DNA of 64,000 nucleotides from Malania oleifera (lineage: Eukaryota > Streptophyta > Magnoliopsida > Santalales > Ximeniaceae): assembly GCF_029873635.1 (NCBI RefSeq), contig NC_080420.1, forward strand, positions 30,991,032-31,055,031. Direction: 5' to 3'. The position numbers and the translations under genes were made by a program. Of this stretch, positions 21,311-33,383 are shown piece after piece. Numbering within the stretch: position 1 is the first letter of the stretch; each line of letters begins with the position of its first letter. Below the pieces are notes generated by a model. It worked only from the letters and a program-made list of their open reading frames with translations, did no database searches and was not told where the DNA came from.

Positions 21311-22613
21311 GGTTATGGAGAATTTTGTTAACATGTAATTCAAAAAATTGATAAGCTCAAATTTGGAGCACTAACTTTTGGTACTTCAAATTTTTTTTTT
21401 TTTTTTTTTTTTTCAGATTCTTTAAGTTTTATCCACTTTACAAGTTTACCCGTATTGAATTATACACACAAACATGTGCACATTTGTGGCAATTCAACAA
21501 TTTTTGGCTCATCCATATTGTGGAATATTTGCGAATTCAGTTTAAAAATGGTTTATCATTTTTCTTTCTTTAGATTTCATAATAGATAGTTGTATGATCA
21601 CAGAAATTATACAACAGCTAATCGTATAAATTGGTATCTGTAGCAACTAAAAACTTTATTTTGATAAAATATATTTATGACTTTATTGCATTTGGAGACG
21701 ATCAATGATTTAAAAAAAAAATCACTCCTCTTTGATCCTGTCAATTGGTGAAAGGCCAAGACTTTAAACTATCTACTTTTGTTTGGTGTGATGCTGCTTA
21801 TTCTTAGGACACTGGTCTTATAGTAGCAAGAATTGGAATTAGATCTGGTGATCTCTCTCCTATTTTCATCATGGGAAGGATGGGTTTTTATGGAATTTGG
21901 CACTTAGTGAAAATGTTAATAATGCATATTTTATCTAATGGTTTATACCTTAATGCCATAAGGCTTATGCCTTGCCTAATTATCACAGGCTCCTTATGCA
22001 AAATTAAGTTTTGTCATTTCATGTGTGCATCGAAGCTTAGACCCATTCAAGAATGGTTACTATACATTCATGTCTCATCATACATGTGGGACAAATCAAT
22101 TGTTAAAATTCAATTGATTATTAGTCATATTATGTAGACTAATAATCAATTGAACATGTTAATTATTTGTTTCATTTACAATTAGTGATGTTTGTATTTC
22201 AACCATTATTGAATTATCCAATATGGACAGTTTAGGAAGTTGTATTTACATTTTTACATCATTCACGCTTTGGTCATTGTCATTATATATTTTGATCGCG
22301 TCTCTAGTTGTGTTCTCTGAGTGCATCGTGGGGTATGGTGACAATTTGTTAGTGATGGAGAACTAGCAGGTGATGTGCACTTCCCCCATCTCGTGTACTT
22401 GGAGAGCCATAGGGAGATGCTGCTGAAATTTATAATAACTGCGACGAAGGAATTTGAGCGATTGATCGCAATGTAATTGCAACATTCCTGAATGGGATAG
22501 GATCCGTACCCTTTAGACAGAAGGTGGTTGATTATAGGATTCACAATGCAAGCGTCATAAACATTTTGACAATGTAATCAACACTATTTACTTGAACATG
22601 TTATAGGGAATTA
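21311..22613. other. Unassigned AT-rich DNA left of the CACTA-2 genes
   Basis: No domain is recognisable. It includes a T-run (21391-21413) and a perfect 18-bp-arm hairpin (22107-22152: TTCAATTGATTATTAGTC, 10-nt loop, reverse complement). The left terminus and left subterminal array of CACTA-2 should lie in this area, but neither CACTAC ends nor TTAGTGACGG repeats are seen. Confidence 0.6.
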
Positions 22614-25600
22614 ATGAACGTGGATAAGAGTTGGATGAACACTCGGGGTAGGTTTTTGCCAAAATACGTGAAAGGGATACATGATTTCATAGAGTTCGCG
22701 CGTCCTCGTGCTGACGGTGCTACTAGAATAAGGTGTCCTTGCAAGAAATGCCAAAACATAACATTCAAACACATTGATTTGGTTCATACACATTTATTAG
22801 ACTTTGGAATGGAGAGAAGGTACACAACATAGGTGTTCCATGGTGAAGATTACGCAGTTCAGAGCAATGATGATGATGATGAAGATGAGGGGGCAAATGT
22901 AGTATGTGGTGATACACATTTGGAAGGGTTAATCGAAATGTTAGGTGACTTACAAAGGGGAATTGCAGTGGACACGGAAGACGTTAGTGTGCTGCATACT
23001 GGTGATGAATCTACTTCGGTAGGTACCATACCTTGCAATCCTAGTACGTTAAATCGACTTGGTAAACCATTTTCTAATCTCGTAAGGGATGCATGGGTGC
23101 CCCTATATCCAAACTGTACAAAGTTCTCAAAATTAGAGTTCCTGATAAAGTTGCTTCATGCAAGGACAATGCATGGGTTATCTCAGAGTGCATTCAACAT
23201 GCATTTAAGCCTCATTAAGGCAGCACTGCTTGATGGTGAAACACTTCCAAAGTCTTTTTATGAAGCAAAGACATACATGCATGAATTGGGTCTCGGTTAC
23301 ACTACAATACATGCATGTAGGTATGATTGTACACTCTTTTATGGTGAATATGAAAATGCGAACGAGTATCCAGAATGTGGTGAACCGAGGTATATAACTA
23401 ATCAGAAGAAGGGTAAAAAGATCCCCCAAAAAGTTTTGCAATATTGTCCATTAATACCATGATTGCAACGATTGTACATATGTAGAAAGACTGCTGTAGA
23501 TATGAGAAGACATAAAAAGAAACTTCTTTAAGAGGAAAACACCCTTAGCCATCTAGGGGACTCGGAAGCTTGGGCAGAGTTTGATAAAATGCATCCGTGA
23601 TTTGTTAGTGATCCTCGCAACATCAGACTTGGCCTTGCTTTATATGGGTTCAATCCTTTCGGTAATATGAACAACCTGTATAGCATGTGGCTAGTTATGA
23701 TGATGTCATACAATATGCCGCCATGGCAATGTATGAAAGAACCCTTCATTTATATGTTTCTACTTATTCCTGGACCGAGGGCACCTGGTAATGATATTGA
23801 TGTTTACTTGAGGCTTTTAATTGATGAGTTGAAAGAACTATGGGAAAAAGGAGTGGAGACATTTGATGTAGAAACCGAGACAACATTTTGGACGCATGCT
23901 GTACTTTTGTGGACAATTAATGATTTCCTCACCTACGACAATCTGTTGGGCTGGAACACAAAAGGTTACTTAGCATGCCCAGTGTGTAATAAGGATGTTG
24001 GGTCCTTATCCTTAAAGCATGGACGCAAGTTATGTTTTATGTGTCATCGTCGTTTTTTACGACCTGTACATCTTTGGAGGACTCGTGGTGTCAAAAGCTT
24101 TAATAGAAAACCTAAACGAAGGTTGTAACCAAACCGACTAAGTGGGGAAGAGATATTAAACCAGCTCAGGTTGATTAGAGATATGAAATTTTGGAAATCA
24201 CCTAGTAGTAGAAAAAGGAAATGTGCTGAGTGGGAGTTAAATTGGACAAAGAGAAGCATCTTCTTCGAGTTGTCATACTGGAAAGATCTTCCACTATGCC
24301 ACAACCTGGATGTCATGCACATTCAGAAGAACATTTGTGAGAATGTCATTTGTACATTGCTGGATATAAATGGGAAGACAAAGGACAATGCAAATGCTTG
24401 TCGGGATATGGAAGATATGGGAATACGGTCTAAGTTGCATCTGATTCGTGATGGGGACAAACTTCTCATGCCATAAGCCTGTTACACATTTTCTAAAGAT
24501 GAGAAGAATAATTTCTTCAAATGGTTGAAATCAATGAAGTTCCCTTATGGATATGCATCAAACATATCTCGATGCATAAGCACGAAGAAAGGGAAGATGT
24601 TAGGAATGAAAAGTCATGACTGTTATGTCCTTTTGCAATAAGTGCTACTCGTTTTCCTTCGTGGACACTTGACCGAAGATGTTCGCTCGATGCTGATTGA
24701 ATTAGGGATCTTCTTTTGATAGTTGTGCTCTAAGAAATTGAGCGTAAATGTACTTGAACGGTTTGCGGAGGACATTGTGATCATACTATGCAAGCTGGAG
24801 AAAATATTTCTGCTAGAATTCTTCGATGTGATGGTCCACCTAGCCGTCCATTTACCAATGGAGGCCATAATTGGAGGACCGGTCCAATATCGTTGGATGT
24901 ATCCTATTGAGAGGTAAATTATAAAGTCCTTCAATGTTCTCATGATTTCCTTGCTTTTTTTTTTTTTTGTGTGTGTACAAGTAACTAATGATGTGTAAAA
25001 TGCACAGGTTTTTATCCACTTTGAAGGGGTATGTGCACAATAAGGCACGACCGGAAGGTTCAATCATTGAGGCATACATTGACAGTGTATGTCTTGCATT
25101 TTGCTCAATGTATCTACATGATATTGAAACAAGGTTCACTCGTGAGGAGCAAAATGCAGACGTTCATGCTATTAATGTCGAAGATGAAGAATCAAGGAGC
25201 TCTATATTTCAAGGAAATGTTCGGCCGTTTGGTGCACGGGTTCACGATTTCATTGATATGGACGACCTATGAAAGGCACATTTTTACGTCCTCAATAATT
25301 GTGATGAAATTATTCAGTATATCGAGTACGTGGTTCAAAACTCCTTACTTTGCATTGTATTTACATATGCATATATACGTAGTTGACATTAAGATGTACT
25401 ATTGTTGCATATAGTGAACATAAAGCTAAACTTTTGGCTCAAAATGAAAGGAATGTTGATGAAAGACATAAGAAGGAATTTTTCAATTGGTTTGGGTGCC
25501 TTGTAAGTAACAACTACTGTCGCTGCAATGTACATTTTCAATATTGACGGTTTACTCATCTAAAGTTCTTTGTAATTAATATATGAAAGTCATGTATTAT

Positions 25601-26352
25601 AATAAAGAACCAACAACAAGTAAAGATTTGTACACATTGGCATGTGGCCCTGATCAACGAGTTAACCGCTACAATGGTTGCATTGTCAACGGCTTACGAT
25701 TTCATACGAAGTCCCTCAAACTATATAGAAGAACCCAAAATTGTGGAGTTGTGGTGCTAGGCACAGAAGGAAATGAGGAAATTGACTATTTTTGTGTGTT
25801 GGATGACATTTTAGAGCTTCACTATGGAGCTAACAGACTTGTCCACATCTTCAAGTGTACCTGGTGAGACATTAGCAATAAAAAGAGTGAGATAAATATG
25901 GATGCCTACTTTACTAGTGTCAATTTCAGTAAAACATGGTATCAAAACGACCCTTTTGTGCTTGCGACGTAGGCAGAACAAGTGTTATACCTTAAGGACA
26001 CAAAATTACCCAAAAAAATCCTCCTCGAAGTTTGTATGATATTACAGAAGTCACAGATGGGGAGAAGAGTGTCAGCAATGATGCTTTCCAAGAAGATCAG
26101 CCATCTGTTGGTGTAGCAACGTAATCTGCTATCAATGTTGCCAAGGAAGGAGCCAATCCTATACCATTAAATAGGGTTAATGCCATGGCAGAACACGTAG
26201 GAACTGCTGGCATTAGAATTGAATCCTCTGTACACATTGACTTCATCGACAGTGATGAAATTTATGGGGAAGATGAAACTATAGTTGAGTACTGCAGTGA
26301 AGAGGAATATACTCTAGAAAGTGAGGATGATATTGATATTGAGGATGTATAG
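22614..26352 (+). pseudogene. TNP2-type CACTA transposase (nonsense-riddled, exon structure preserved)
   Basis: This enzyme would excise and insert CACTA elements. The N-terminal transposase-associated domain (22614-22832) reads SWMNTRGRFLPKYVKGIHDF and CPCKKCQN. After TAG 22830-22832 the same frame continues with an acidic stretch, then the TNP2 core from 23080: DAWVPLYPNCTKFSKLEFL, YDCTLFYGEYENANEYPECG, LALYGFNPFGNMN, LIPGPRAPGNDIDVYLRLL and GYLACPVCNK. DUF4218-like sequence follows (LPMEAIIGGPVQYRWMYPIER to 24914), interrupted by a clean intron (GTAAAT at 24915 to CACAG at 25006). A DUF4216 segment is at 25583-25867 (CGVVVLGTEGNEEIDYFCVL, VHIFKCTW), then VNFSKTWYQNDPFVLA, with an acidic end near 26352. 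All stops lie in one frame (22832, 23462, 23598, 24128, 24476 and others). Confidence 0.93.
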
Positions 26353-26473
26353 GGGGTAAGCGTGTTATGTTGTCACCGTGTATTTGACATGTGAAAATAA
26401 GTGAAAATATATTTACTATGCATCCATCTAATATCCAATCTTCTTATATTTACTTGTGAATTATTTTGTAGAC

Positions 26474-27772
26474 ATGGCACCAGGAGGTCGTCGTTGCTTA
26501 CTTCAGTCTAGGCTATCCACGACATCATCCCACGAGGATGATGGGTCATCCTCGAGAGCGACTGAGCACATCGGTGTTGATGCGGCACCATCTGAGCCCT
26601 CGGAACCCCAACCTGACATGGATCCATTAGTTGGGGATCAAGCCCAGGGTGAGTTGCCAACCATAATGAGTAGCGTTGGTAAGGTTATGAGTATTTGATT
26701 TAGGATAAAATATTTACTGTCATTCCATGTGTATGATTATCTTATTGTTCTTTAACTCTTCTTTTAGCATCGACCTGTATGACGCAGACGAGTTCAGACC
26801 GTGGTGCAGCGAAGAACATTGCGCTAAAGAAGCACCTGGAGAGGACTGGGCGGCGGATCTGTATCGACATTCCTCCAGGCTTTACGACCCCGATTGACGA
26901 TTAGTGCACAGCCTGGTCATGGGAGCTTGGCATTATATGTCGCCAATATGCTCCAATCACTTGCTTCACCTGGCCACAGGTGCCGGAGGCTCAGAGCTTG
27001 GTTCTATATGAGCGCATCTTGGTAAGTAACCCTAAAATATTTCTTTCACTTTTAATATATTGCCCAAAAGATTATTGAACATTAAATATACATTTCATAT
27101 GCAGGAAGAGTTTGATATGGACATTTTCATCGCAGACCATGTCAAAAAGGCGGTGAACACACAGTTGTGCTCTCGGTTTAAGATCTATCGCAGCAAAATG
27201 CACAACCATTTTAGGGAGATGGGAGATGAGGCTGAAGCGCACCCATACGATAAGATCTCCCTAGAGGATTGGCGGGTGGTGTGTCGCCATTTTGCGACCC
27301 TAACTATCAGGTGATGTGTTTTTATTAATTACAATAACTACTTTTTCATATTTATGTGAATAATAAAAAGTTATTACATCTATTTTGTAGGCTATTTGTG
27401 AAAAGAATGCTGCGAATCACTGCAAACTAGATAGGATGCATTGCGGTGGCTCGAAATTATTCATCAATCATCGAAAGGTAATTGCTACGAAACTATCTGA
27501 CCATTACCTGACAAGTGTTATTCATATTGACACTGCTAAATTAATATTAAAGAACTTTTATATGATAATGTAGCGTGATCCCATCATTGGTGACCTGGAG
27601 TCGAGGCTGAATCTTTATCCGGATACAAATGGTGAAAGTGGAGAACCAGCAATTGAAATAAAAGATGTCGAACTGGGAAGCAAAGATGCAAGCCATGAAG
27701 AATTGGAAAGTGCAGATCGAACAAATGATGCGCCAATCCTGTCCAGATGATGCGGGTGACTCCTCTCATTAG
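26474..27772 (+). pseudogene. TNPA-like / Ptta-En-Spm plant transposase protein (nearly intact)
   Basis: This is the second CACTA protein. In En/Spm, TNPA binds the subterminal repeats and helps pair the ends. The start MAPGGRRCLLQ follows an intron acceptor (TTTTGTAG at 26472). Exons can be followed through good splice sites. They are: an S/P/E-rich leader to about 26677; 26769-27020 (ALKKHLERTGRRICIDIPPG, then SWELGIICRQYAPITCFTW); 27105-27312 (FDMDIFIADHVKKAVNTQL, EDWRVVCRHF); 27390-27478 (NCGGSKLFINHRK-like); and 27574-27772, ending EQMMRQSCPDDAGDSSH and TAG. The middle exons fit the Transposase_24 (PF03004) family. One in-frame TAG (26902) is the only clear lesion. The last exon has a close relative at 58862-59001 in CACTA-3. 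Confidence 0.85.
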
Positions 27773-28069
27773 AAGGTATGTAAAAGGTAGTTTATCATCC
27801 CTCTTTTATGGTTGTCTGAAACTCTTTGGATACTCAACTAATTTACTGGAATAATGAATTTGTCATCTTCCTTTCTCCACTTAAATATCAAGATATTATC
27901 TCAAATAATAAGTTAAAACTCTCAAAATTTGAACCATGATAATTTAATCAAGAGAGATCAAAATAAATGAATTCTTTTAACATATAATAATTGTTAGGAA
28001 TTAGTATTAGACCCAATCTTCATCATCACTAAAGCTAGGAGCCCCCATTCAAAGCCACTTTAGTATCAA

Positions 28070-28301
28070 TTTATTCAACAATACATGGATTTAGTTCGCT
28101 TATCTGCTTTTACGGAGTCCTGCATTTAAGTCAGATCAAACTTCTCTCATGTGTATCACCAACACTGGGAGCAGCTTCTTCCTCTCTAGCCTAGGTGAAG
28201 AAGACCATAACAAAAAGAACAATAAACAGAACTACTAGGAACAATATCATCATTATCTGACCCTTGGCACCAGCCTTCTTCATGACCATGGCTACCTTTT
28301 T
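28070..28301 (-). pseudogene. Captured last exon and 3' UTR of a tail-anchored membrane protein gene
   Basis: Minus strand. An acceptor TTTTGTAG (28309-28302) is followed by a 36-codon exon, 28301-28191. It reads KKVAMVMKKAGAKGQ, then a hydrophobic stretch IMMILFLVVLFIVLFVMVFF, then T and TAG. Ending one residue after a single membrane span, preceded by a basic segment, is typical of C-terminally anchored proteins such as SNAREs. I cannot assign the family. Downstream on the same strand a short 3' UTR carries AATAAA at 28075-28070. The orientation is opposite to the transposase genes, and the rest of the gene is not in the window. I infer a gene fragment picked up by CACTA-2; an older host remnant is the alternative. 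Confidence 0.5.
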
Positions 28302-31300
28302 CTACAAAAGCCCAAAGGAAAAAGAAATCCTCCTATTGTTAGCTAATAACTCCATTTAACACAACAAAAAAACTCACTACTGTGTTTTTTCTGCCAGAGT
28401 TAAGACTTTAAAAATATTTGTCTTACCTGAATGAAAATATCTTGACTTCTACTTCCACATGAAATGTTCATTTATAACAACTTATTTTTCCACTCAACTT
28501 ATTTGGCATCAATGCATATAGAAACTGTGATGCCTTTGAATGAAGCAGAATATACCTTTCTTTCATCTTTATATGTAATCACTGTGAAGGTGTCGTGTCT
28601 TATAAATGTTGAGAATACACATCGTGTTGATATTATTTTCTATTATTAATTAATAGATAGTGATAATTTTGGTAATCACAAGAAGTTCATTCTACTTTCT
28701 GCTATAATAGAAAATACTTACGAAGGGGTGTTTTTTGGTCTGTACTGATGTCGCCTTCCAGTTGCAGCTATTCGTGATGCATGATTATTGTTGTGTGGCT
28801 GTCGTTAACAATTATTATATTGGTTGCATTTAAAGGTTTTATTTGTTTACTAGCATTTAAAGTTTTATAGGTATTGGTTCCTACTTGAAAAAAGATTACA
28901 ATTTTAAGCTTTTGGAAATTAATTTTTCGGATTTAAAATGCATTTGACAGCTCCTACAAAAGCTGAATTATTATTGCCAAGAATTAAAAAAGTCAAGAAG
29001 AGTATTTATTATTTTTCTAAGGGTATGTTTGTTTTGTATTATTAATTTATATGACTGATCGGATAGATTATAATTGGACTGAATGGATTTTAAACTTGTG
29101 ATAGTTATTTTATCATGTATATATTGGAGGAACATGATAAGCACATTATCCTAGCTAATAAATTTGGAGTTATTTTTCTTAGATTACTGTTATTTTGTAA
29201 TTATCTAGTATAAAAAAAAAAACAAACAAACAAAAAACAAAACAAAACAAAAACAAAAACTTAAAAGTCACATCCCTTAGATTTGTTGTCCTCAATGTGT
29301 GTCAAGCTCCCTTAGCCAAATCTAGCCACTTAAGAATTCTAAAGCAAATGCATCCTAAAGCATTAAAGCATCAATTTCAAACTTGAAAAAAAAAATGCTA
29401 TATTAAACGCACCTTGCAATCATCCAATCATGACAATTATTTGGGCTCAAGTTCAACAAGAGTACTATGTTGGATTCATACAATGTTAATGGGTAGTCAT
29501 AGACCACCATGTGTCATTTTGCGGTGGTCAAATTAGGACCACTAGTTAGGTTGCTAACATGGTGGTTTGAGATCACCCAGTATTTTCCTATGAATGGCTA
29601 TGTTTGACAATAGTGGCAAGTGCCTTGAGCACCCATTATAGTGCTTTCATTGCTTTGCTGGGAAATGTTTGCCAACATGCATACCACTATACCTAGACCC
29701 TACAAAACACTTCACATAAAGCTCACTTTTTAGAAAAAAAAGTGAGAAATGGGTCTATACCACTTTTTCTTCACATCACTGCCAAACCCACTTTGATTTT
29801 TTTATAACTGATTTTTTTCTTGTATGTTACTCAGACTGTATTTTTAATTTTCTAAAGATTCGAACTCTGCAACAATGTGATTTCTTTTCTTTTTATTCTT
29901 TTTTTCCCCTTTTACTTCTACATGTTTTCTGTTTTGTGTGATTATCATTTGTTCCATATTCCCTAAAGGATCCTATGATTTAGAATATGCTTATTATTCC
30001 GCTGTAACATCTAATTTAGGATGCACTTGAGTTTAATTCCAATCCATGTCTATAGTATGAAAATCTAGAACGTGGGTATCTGACCACCATATTTAGCTAA
30101 GAATGAGCAGACCTTAGAGTAAATGGTTTAAGAAAATTTGCAGCTAAAGATAAGGTGATTTCTTGCCTCACTTTATACTTAATTATCTCTTGCCTCAGTT
30201 TTTCTATCTGATACTCTCGTAACTTCCCTTAGTTTGTTGTTTAAGATAGTAAAACAAATTTACTATGAAAAGGGATAACTACAAAGAAAGGCAGATAAGG
30301 CATCCTCCCTCAAAGGGAAAGAAAACTATAGAAGTATTGCCTTCAAGTTTCTTTGAGTATCAGAGAGCCAAAACCCAATCCCGAGGGAATGAACCCAAAA
30401 AGAAGCAAAAAAAATAGTTTACCCTCAAAGGAGAATAAAAAAATTTCTCCAATCTTTGAAAATTCTTGCTTGCATTTTGAGCCAAAGAATCTGTAAGATA
30501 GCAAATCTTGTGCAGTTCAAAAAAATATTCCCTCTTTTACCCTTCCTAAAACCCCAAAAATTCACCAATTCAAAATCACACATATTAGGCAAAGCTACCT
30601 AATCCTCACCACGACAAGGGAAAAAATGTTGCACATATACTTGGCCACCTAACAGCGAATAATATTCTAAACATTAGTCTCGTTTGTGATGTGCCATAGC
30701 ATTCAAACCTTTGGACTGAAAGCTTTATAAGGTCTCCTTTGTTGTTGCAAGCCATTCGTATTAATCCTATTAAGAACAAGAATCCAAATGGAAGCCCGGA
30801 TCTGATGCTCAACTTCGAAGAGTGGCATATTAATGTATGAGGTGGTGTGTGAGAAATGGGTCTATAAAATCCACGAGGTCACCGAGAGCCATCTTTTTCT
30901 TTTCTTTTTTTTAAATATTTATTTTTTGATAAATATACCACTTTTTTTTCACATCACTGCCAAACCCACTTTGATTCTTCTTCTTGGGAAAAGCAAGCTA
31001 GACTTTCTTTGATCAACTAGCATTTTTTGAAAAACAAAAAATAAAAACAGTAGATTATATATATATAACACAAAAATGACTTTCCCTGTGGCCACATTCA
31101 TTGCATTGGTAAAGTTATTGGGTTGTTGTTTTACACAGAAACAAAAGAATATAAATAAATAAATAAACAAGAAATACTTACAAGTAATGAAAATTTTGAA
31201 AACTCCTATGATTGGTAATCCATGAATTTGAGAAAAAGAACCAAATCCATAATATTGTCAAAATCCCGTATCCAACAAGTTTTTTTTTTTTTTTTAAATC

Positions 31301-31480
31301 AAAGTTAGAAATAGAATAGTTACTCAATTAACTTTCTTTGATGATAATTGACAAGAGAATGAACGAATTAAGCTGTTTTTCTTCTTATCGAGTCTCTTAA
31401 TTTTAAATCCTTTTTTCTGTGTGGGTGGTTAAACAAAACTTGGGAATCAGTTGCATGTAATATTAGATCGAGGTTGTCTT
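28302..31480. other. Non-coding interior of CACTA-2; nothing firm recognised
   Basis: AT-rich DNA. A ~60-bp segment (GTGAGAAATGGGTCTATA ... CACATCACTGCCAAACCCAC) occurs at 29742-29802 and again, split, at 30849-30975. A short palindrome CTCACTTTTT/AAAAAGTGAG lies at 29721-29745. The minus-strand frame 30606-30812 has no recognisable domain. Confidence 0.5.
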
Positions 31481-32860
31481 ATATAGGAAAATTATATATT
31501 ATGTCATAAAGTTCAAACTTCAGTTGAATAGATGATTTAACTTCTGAACTGCATGTTTGGATTGATATATCTTGTGAACTGCATGCTGGTAGTGGACATT
31601 AGAACTGTATGTTTGATTGGAACGCCACCTGTATGGCTGATGCAGTGATGTGTATTGCCTGCTGGTAGATACTTTTAGGTTGTTGCATGTCTTAATCTAA
31701 ATGGCATCTGTATGATGCAAAAATATTGTGAATTGCATGCTTTTGTGACTTGCAGGTTTGGGAAATGTTCTATTTATAGACGGCATGCTGCCGAAAATTT
31801 ATTGAAAATTTTAGGGAAAGGAAAGAAAAATTCAAAAGAGACCAATTTTGAACTATGTGATATAATTTTTCTTTGATTTCTTTCTTGCTTGGTGGTTATG
31901 CCAATTTTGGTTGGAGTCTATTATTTATGTTTGAAAGTTTAAGTTTAATTTATGTGCAACTAAAAATTAATTGTTAATTGCCAAAAAAAGAGATTAAAAG
32001 TAATATAGGGTCCATCAGAATGGATGAACACTAGAGGAAGTGATATTGTTTCTCATGCAAGTCTATAGAAATTTGTTTCCCATTTTACTTGTTTGTCCCT
32101 TCCTCCCCCTCATTTTAGACTAGATTAATAGGGTTTGATTTTGGGAGGATGCTTGGCTTGGTTACAGTCGTTGGAGTAGATGATGCTTCATCTTCTTAAG
32201 ATTTTCATTCTTCACAATGCATGTATCATCTCTTTCTTTTCTTTGGAGAAGAGCTCTCTTTCTTGGAATTTTCATTTTATAGTGAATCTCATACCAACTG
32301 TGTCTACTCTATGAAATATTTTGTTTATGGGATAATCCACTATATTTTGATATATGTGTTTTATGGGATGCATGAACACGTTACATTATTTAATGCTTAT
32401 TATATGAAGCTCTTGTGCACTCGCAAAATTCATTACTAGTTGGATTATTGTAAACTATTTATTGTAAACACCTAGGTTTGGAGCATATCGCTATGGAAAA
32501 TGTCATATTTACAGGAGAAATGTTGCCAAAATTTTTCAAAAAACTTATACTAATTTTTTTAATCTTCTTAATTTGTAGGGTTTGCAACTGTGACAACGTC
32601 AAGACGATGTCATGCACTACGGATGTAGCTTTTCACTTTTTTTGTTATTTGAACAGATGAAATGTATTTAAATTTGAATTTCTATAATATATTTGTATTT
32701 GAATTTGAATTTGTATAACATATTTGTATTTAAATTTGAATTTGAATTTTGAATAATTTATGAATTTTATTGCAATTATGGTTTAATGTTATGTATAAAA
32801 AATGTAATTTAATTACAGATTTTTACAGGAATTAATAATTGAAAAAAAAATTAACGTCAC
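31481..32860. other. Right-hand non-coding part of CACTA-2 with conserved family motifs
   Basis: Contains two copies (31760-31800 and 32494-32534) of a ~40-bp motif ending GACGGCATGCTGCCGAAA or a variant, which recurs twice in CACTA-3. It also has the AT-rich TTTGAATTTGTAT segment (32655-32850) shared with CACTA-1. Repeated GAACTGCATG-type words lie at 31540-31740. Confidence 0.7.
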
Positions 32861-33383
32861 TTTTAATTGTCCAATTTAAGTATTAGTGACGGTTTCAAAA
32901 TTGTCACTAATAGCATTTTTAAAAAGTTTTAGTGAAGGTTCTCAAATCGTCACTAATACTATGGCTTTAATGATGGTTTTAAAACTGTCACTAAATCCAT
33001 AATATTAGTGACGCTTCTACAGAGTAATAATAATAGAGCATTAGTGACGGTTTTATAATTGTCACTAATAATAGAGCAATAGTGATGGTTTTAAAACCGT
33101 CACTAATAATAAAGCATTAGTGACGGTTTTAAAACCGTCACTACTAATAGAGCAATAGTGACGATTTTAAAACCGTCACTAATACTATGACTTTAGTGAC
33201 GAATTTTAGTCGATCCGGTGTAAAATATATAGTGACGGACTTAAGTTTTTAGTGACGGTTTTAATCCGTCACTAATACTTTATTATTAGTGACGGTTTGA
33301 AAAATTCGTCACTAATAAGTATTAGTAATGACAGATATAACAACTAATTGAAAACCGTCACTAATAACCTTATTTTTGAAGTG
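32861..33383. repeat. Right subterminal array and degenerate TIR of CACTA-2
   Basis: About sixteen TTAGTGACGG-type motifs in both orientations in the same order as in CACTA-1, ending TATTTTTGAAGTG. The A-to-T type change in the terminal CACTAC (read from the outside as CACTTC) would probably weaken the end. Confidence 0.9.

Larger units (their letters stand above)
22614..33383 (+). mobile_element. CACTA-2: former autonomous CACTA transposon, left end not identifiable
   Basis: It contains both genes expected of an autonomous En/Spm-type element (TNP2-like transposase, then TNPA-like protein). It ends on the right with the family's subterminal array and a mutated terminus TATTTTTGAAGTG (33371-33383; CACTTCAAAAATA versus CACTACAAAAAATA in CACTA-1). 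The right junction lies inside a copia gene on the minus strand. I give the left coordinate as the first supported coding base. The true left border is unknown, and the target duplication cannot be tested. Confidence 0.85.
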
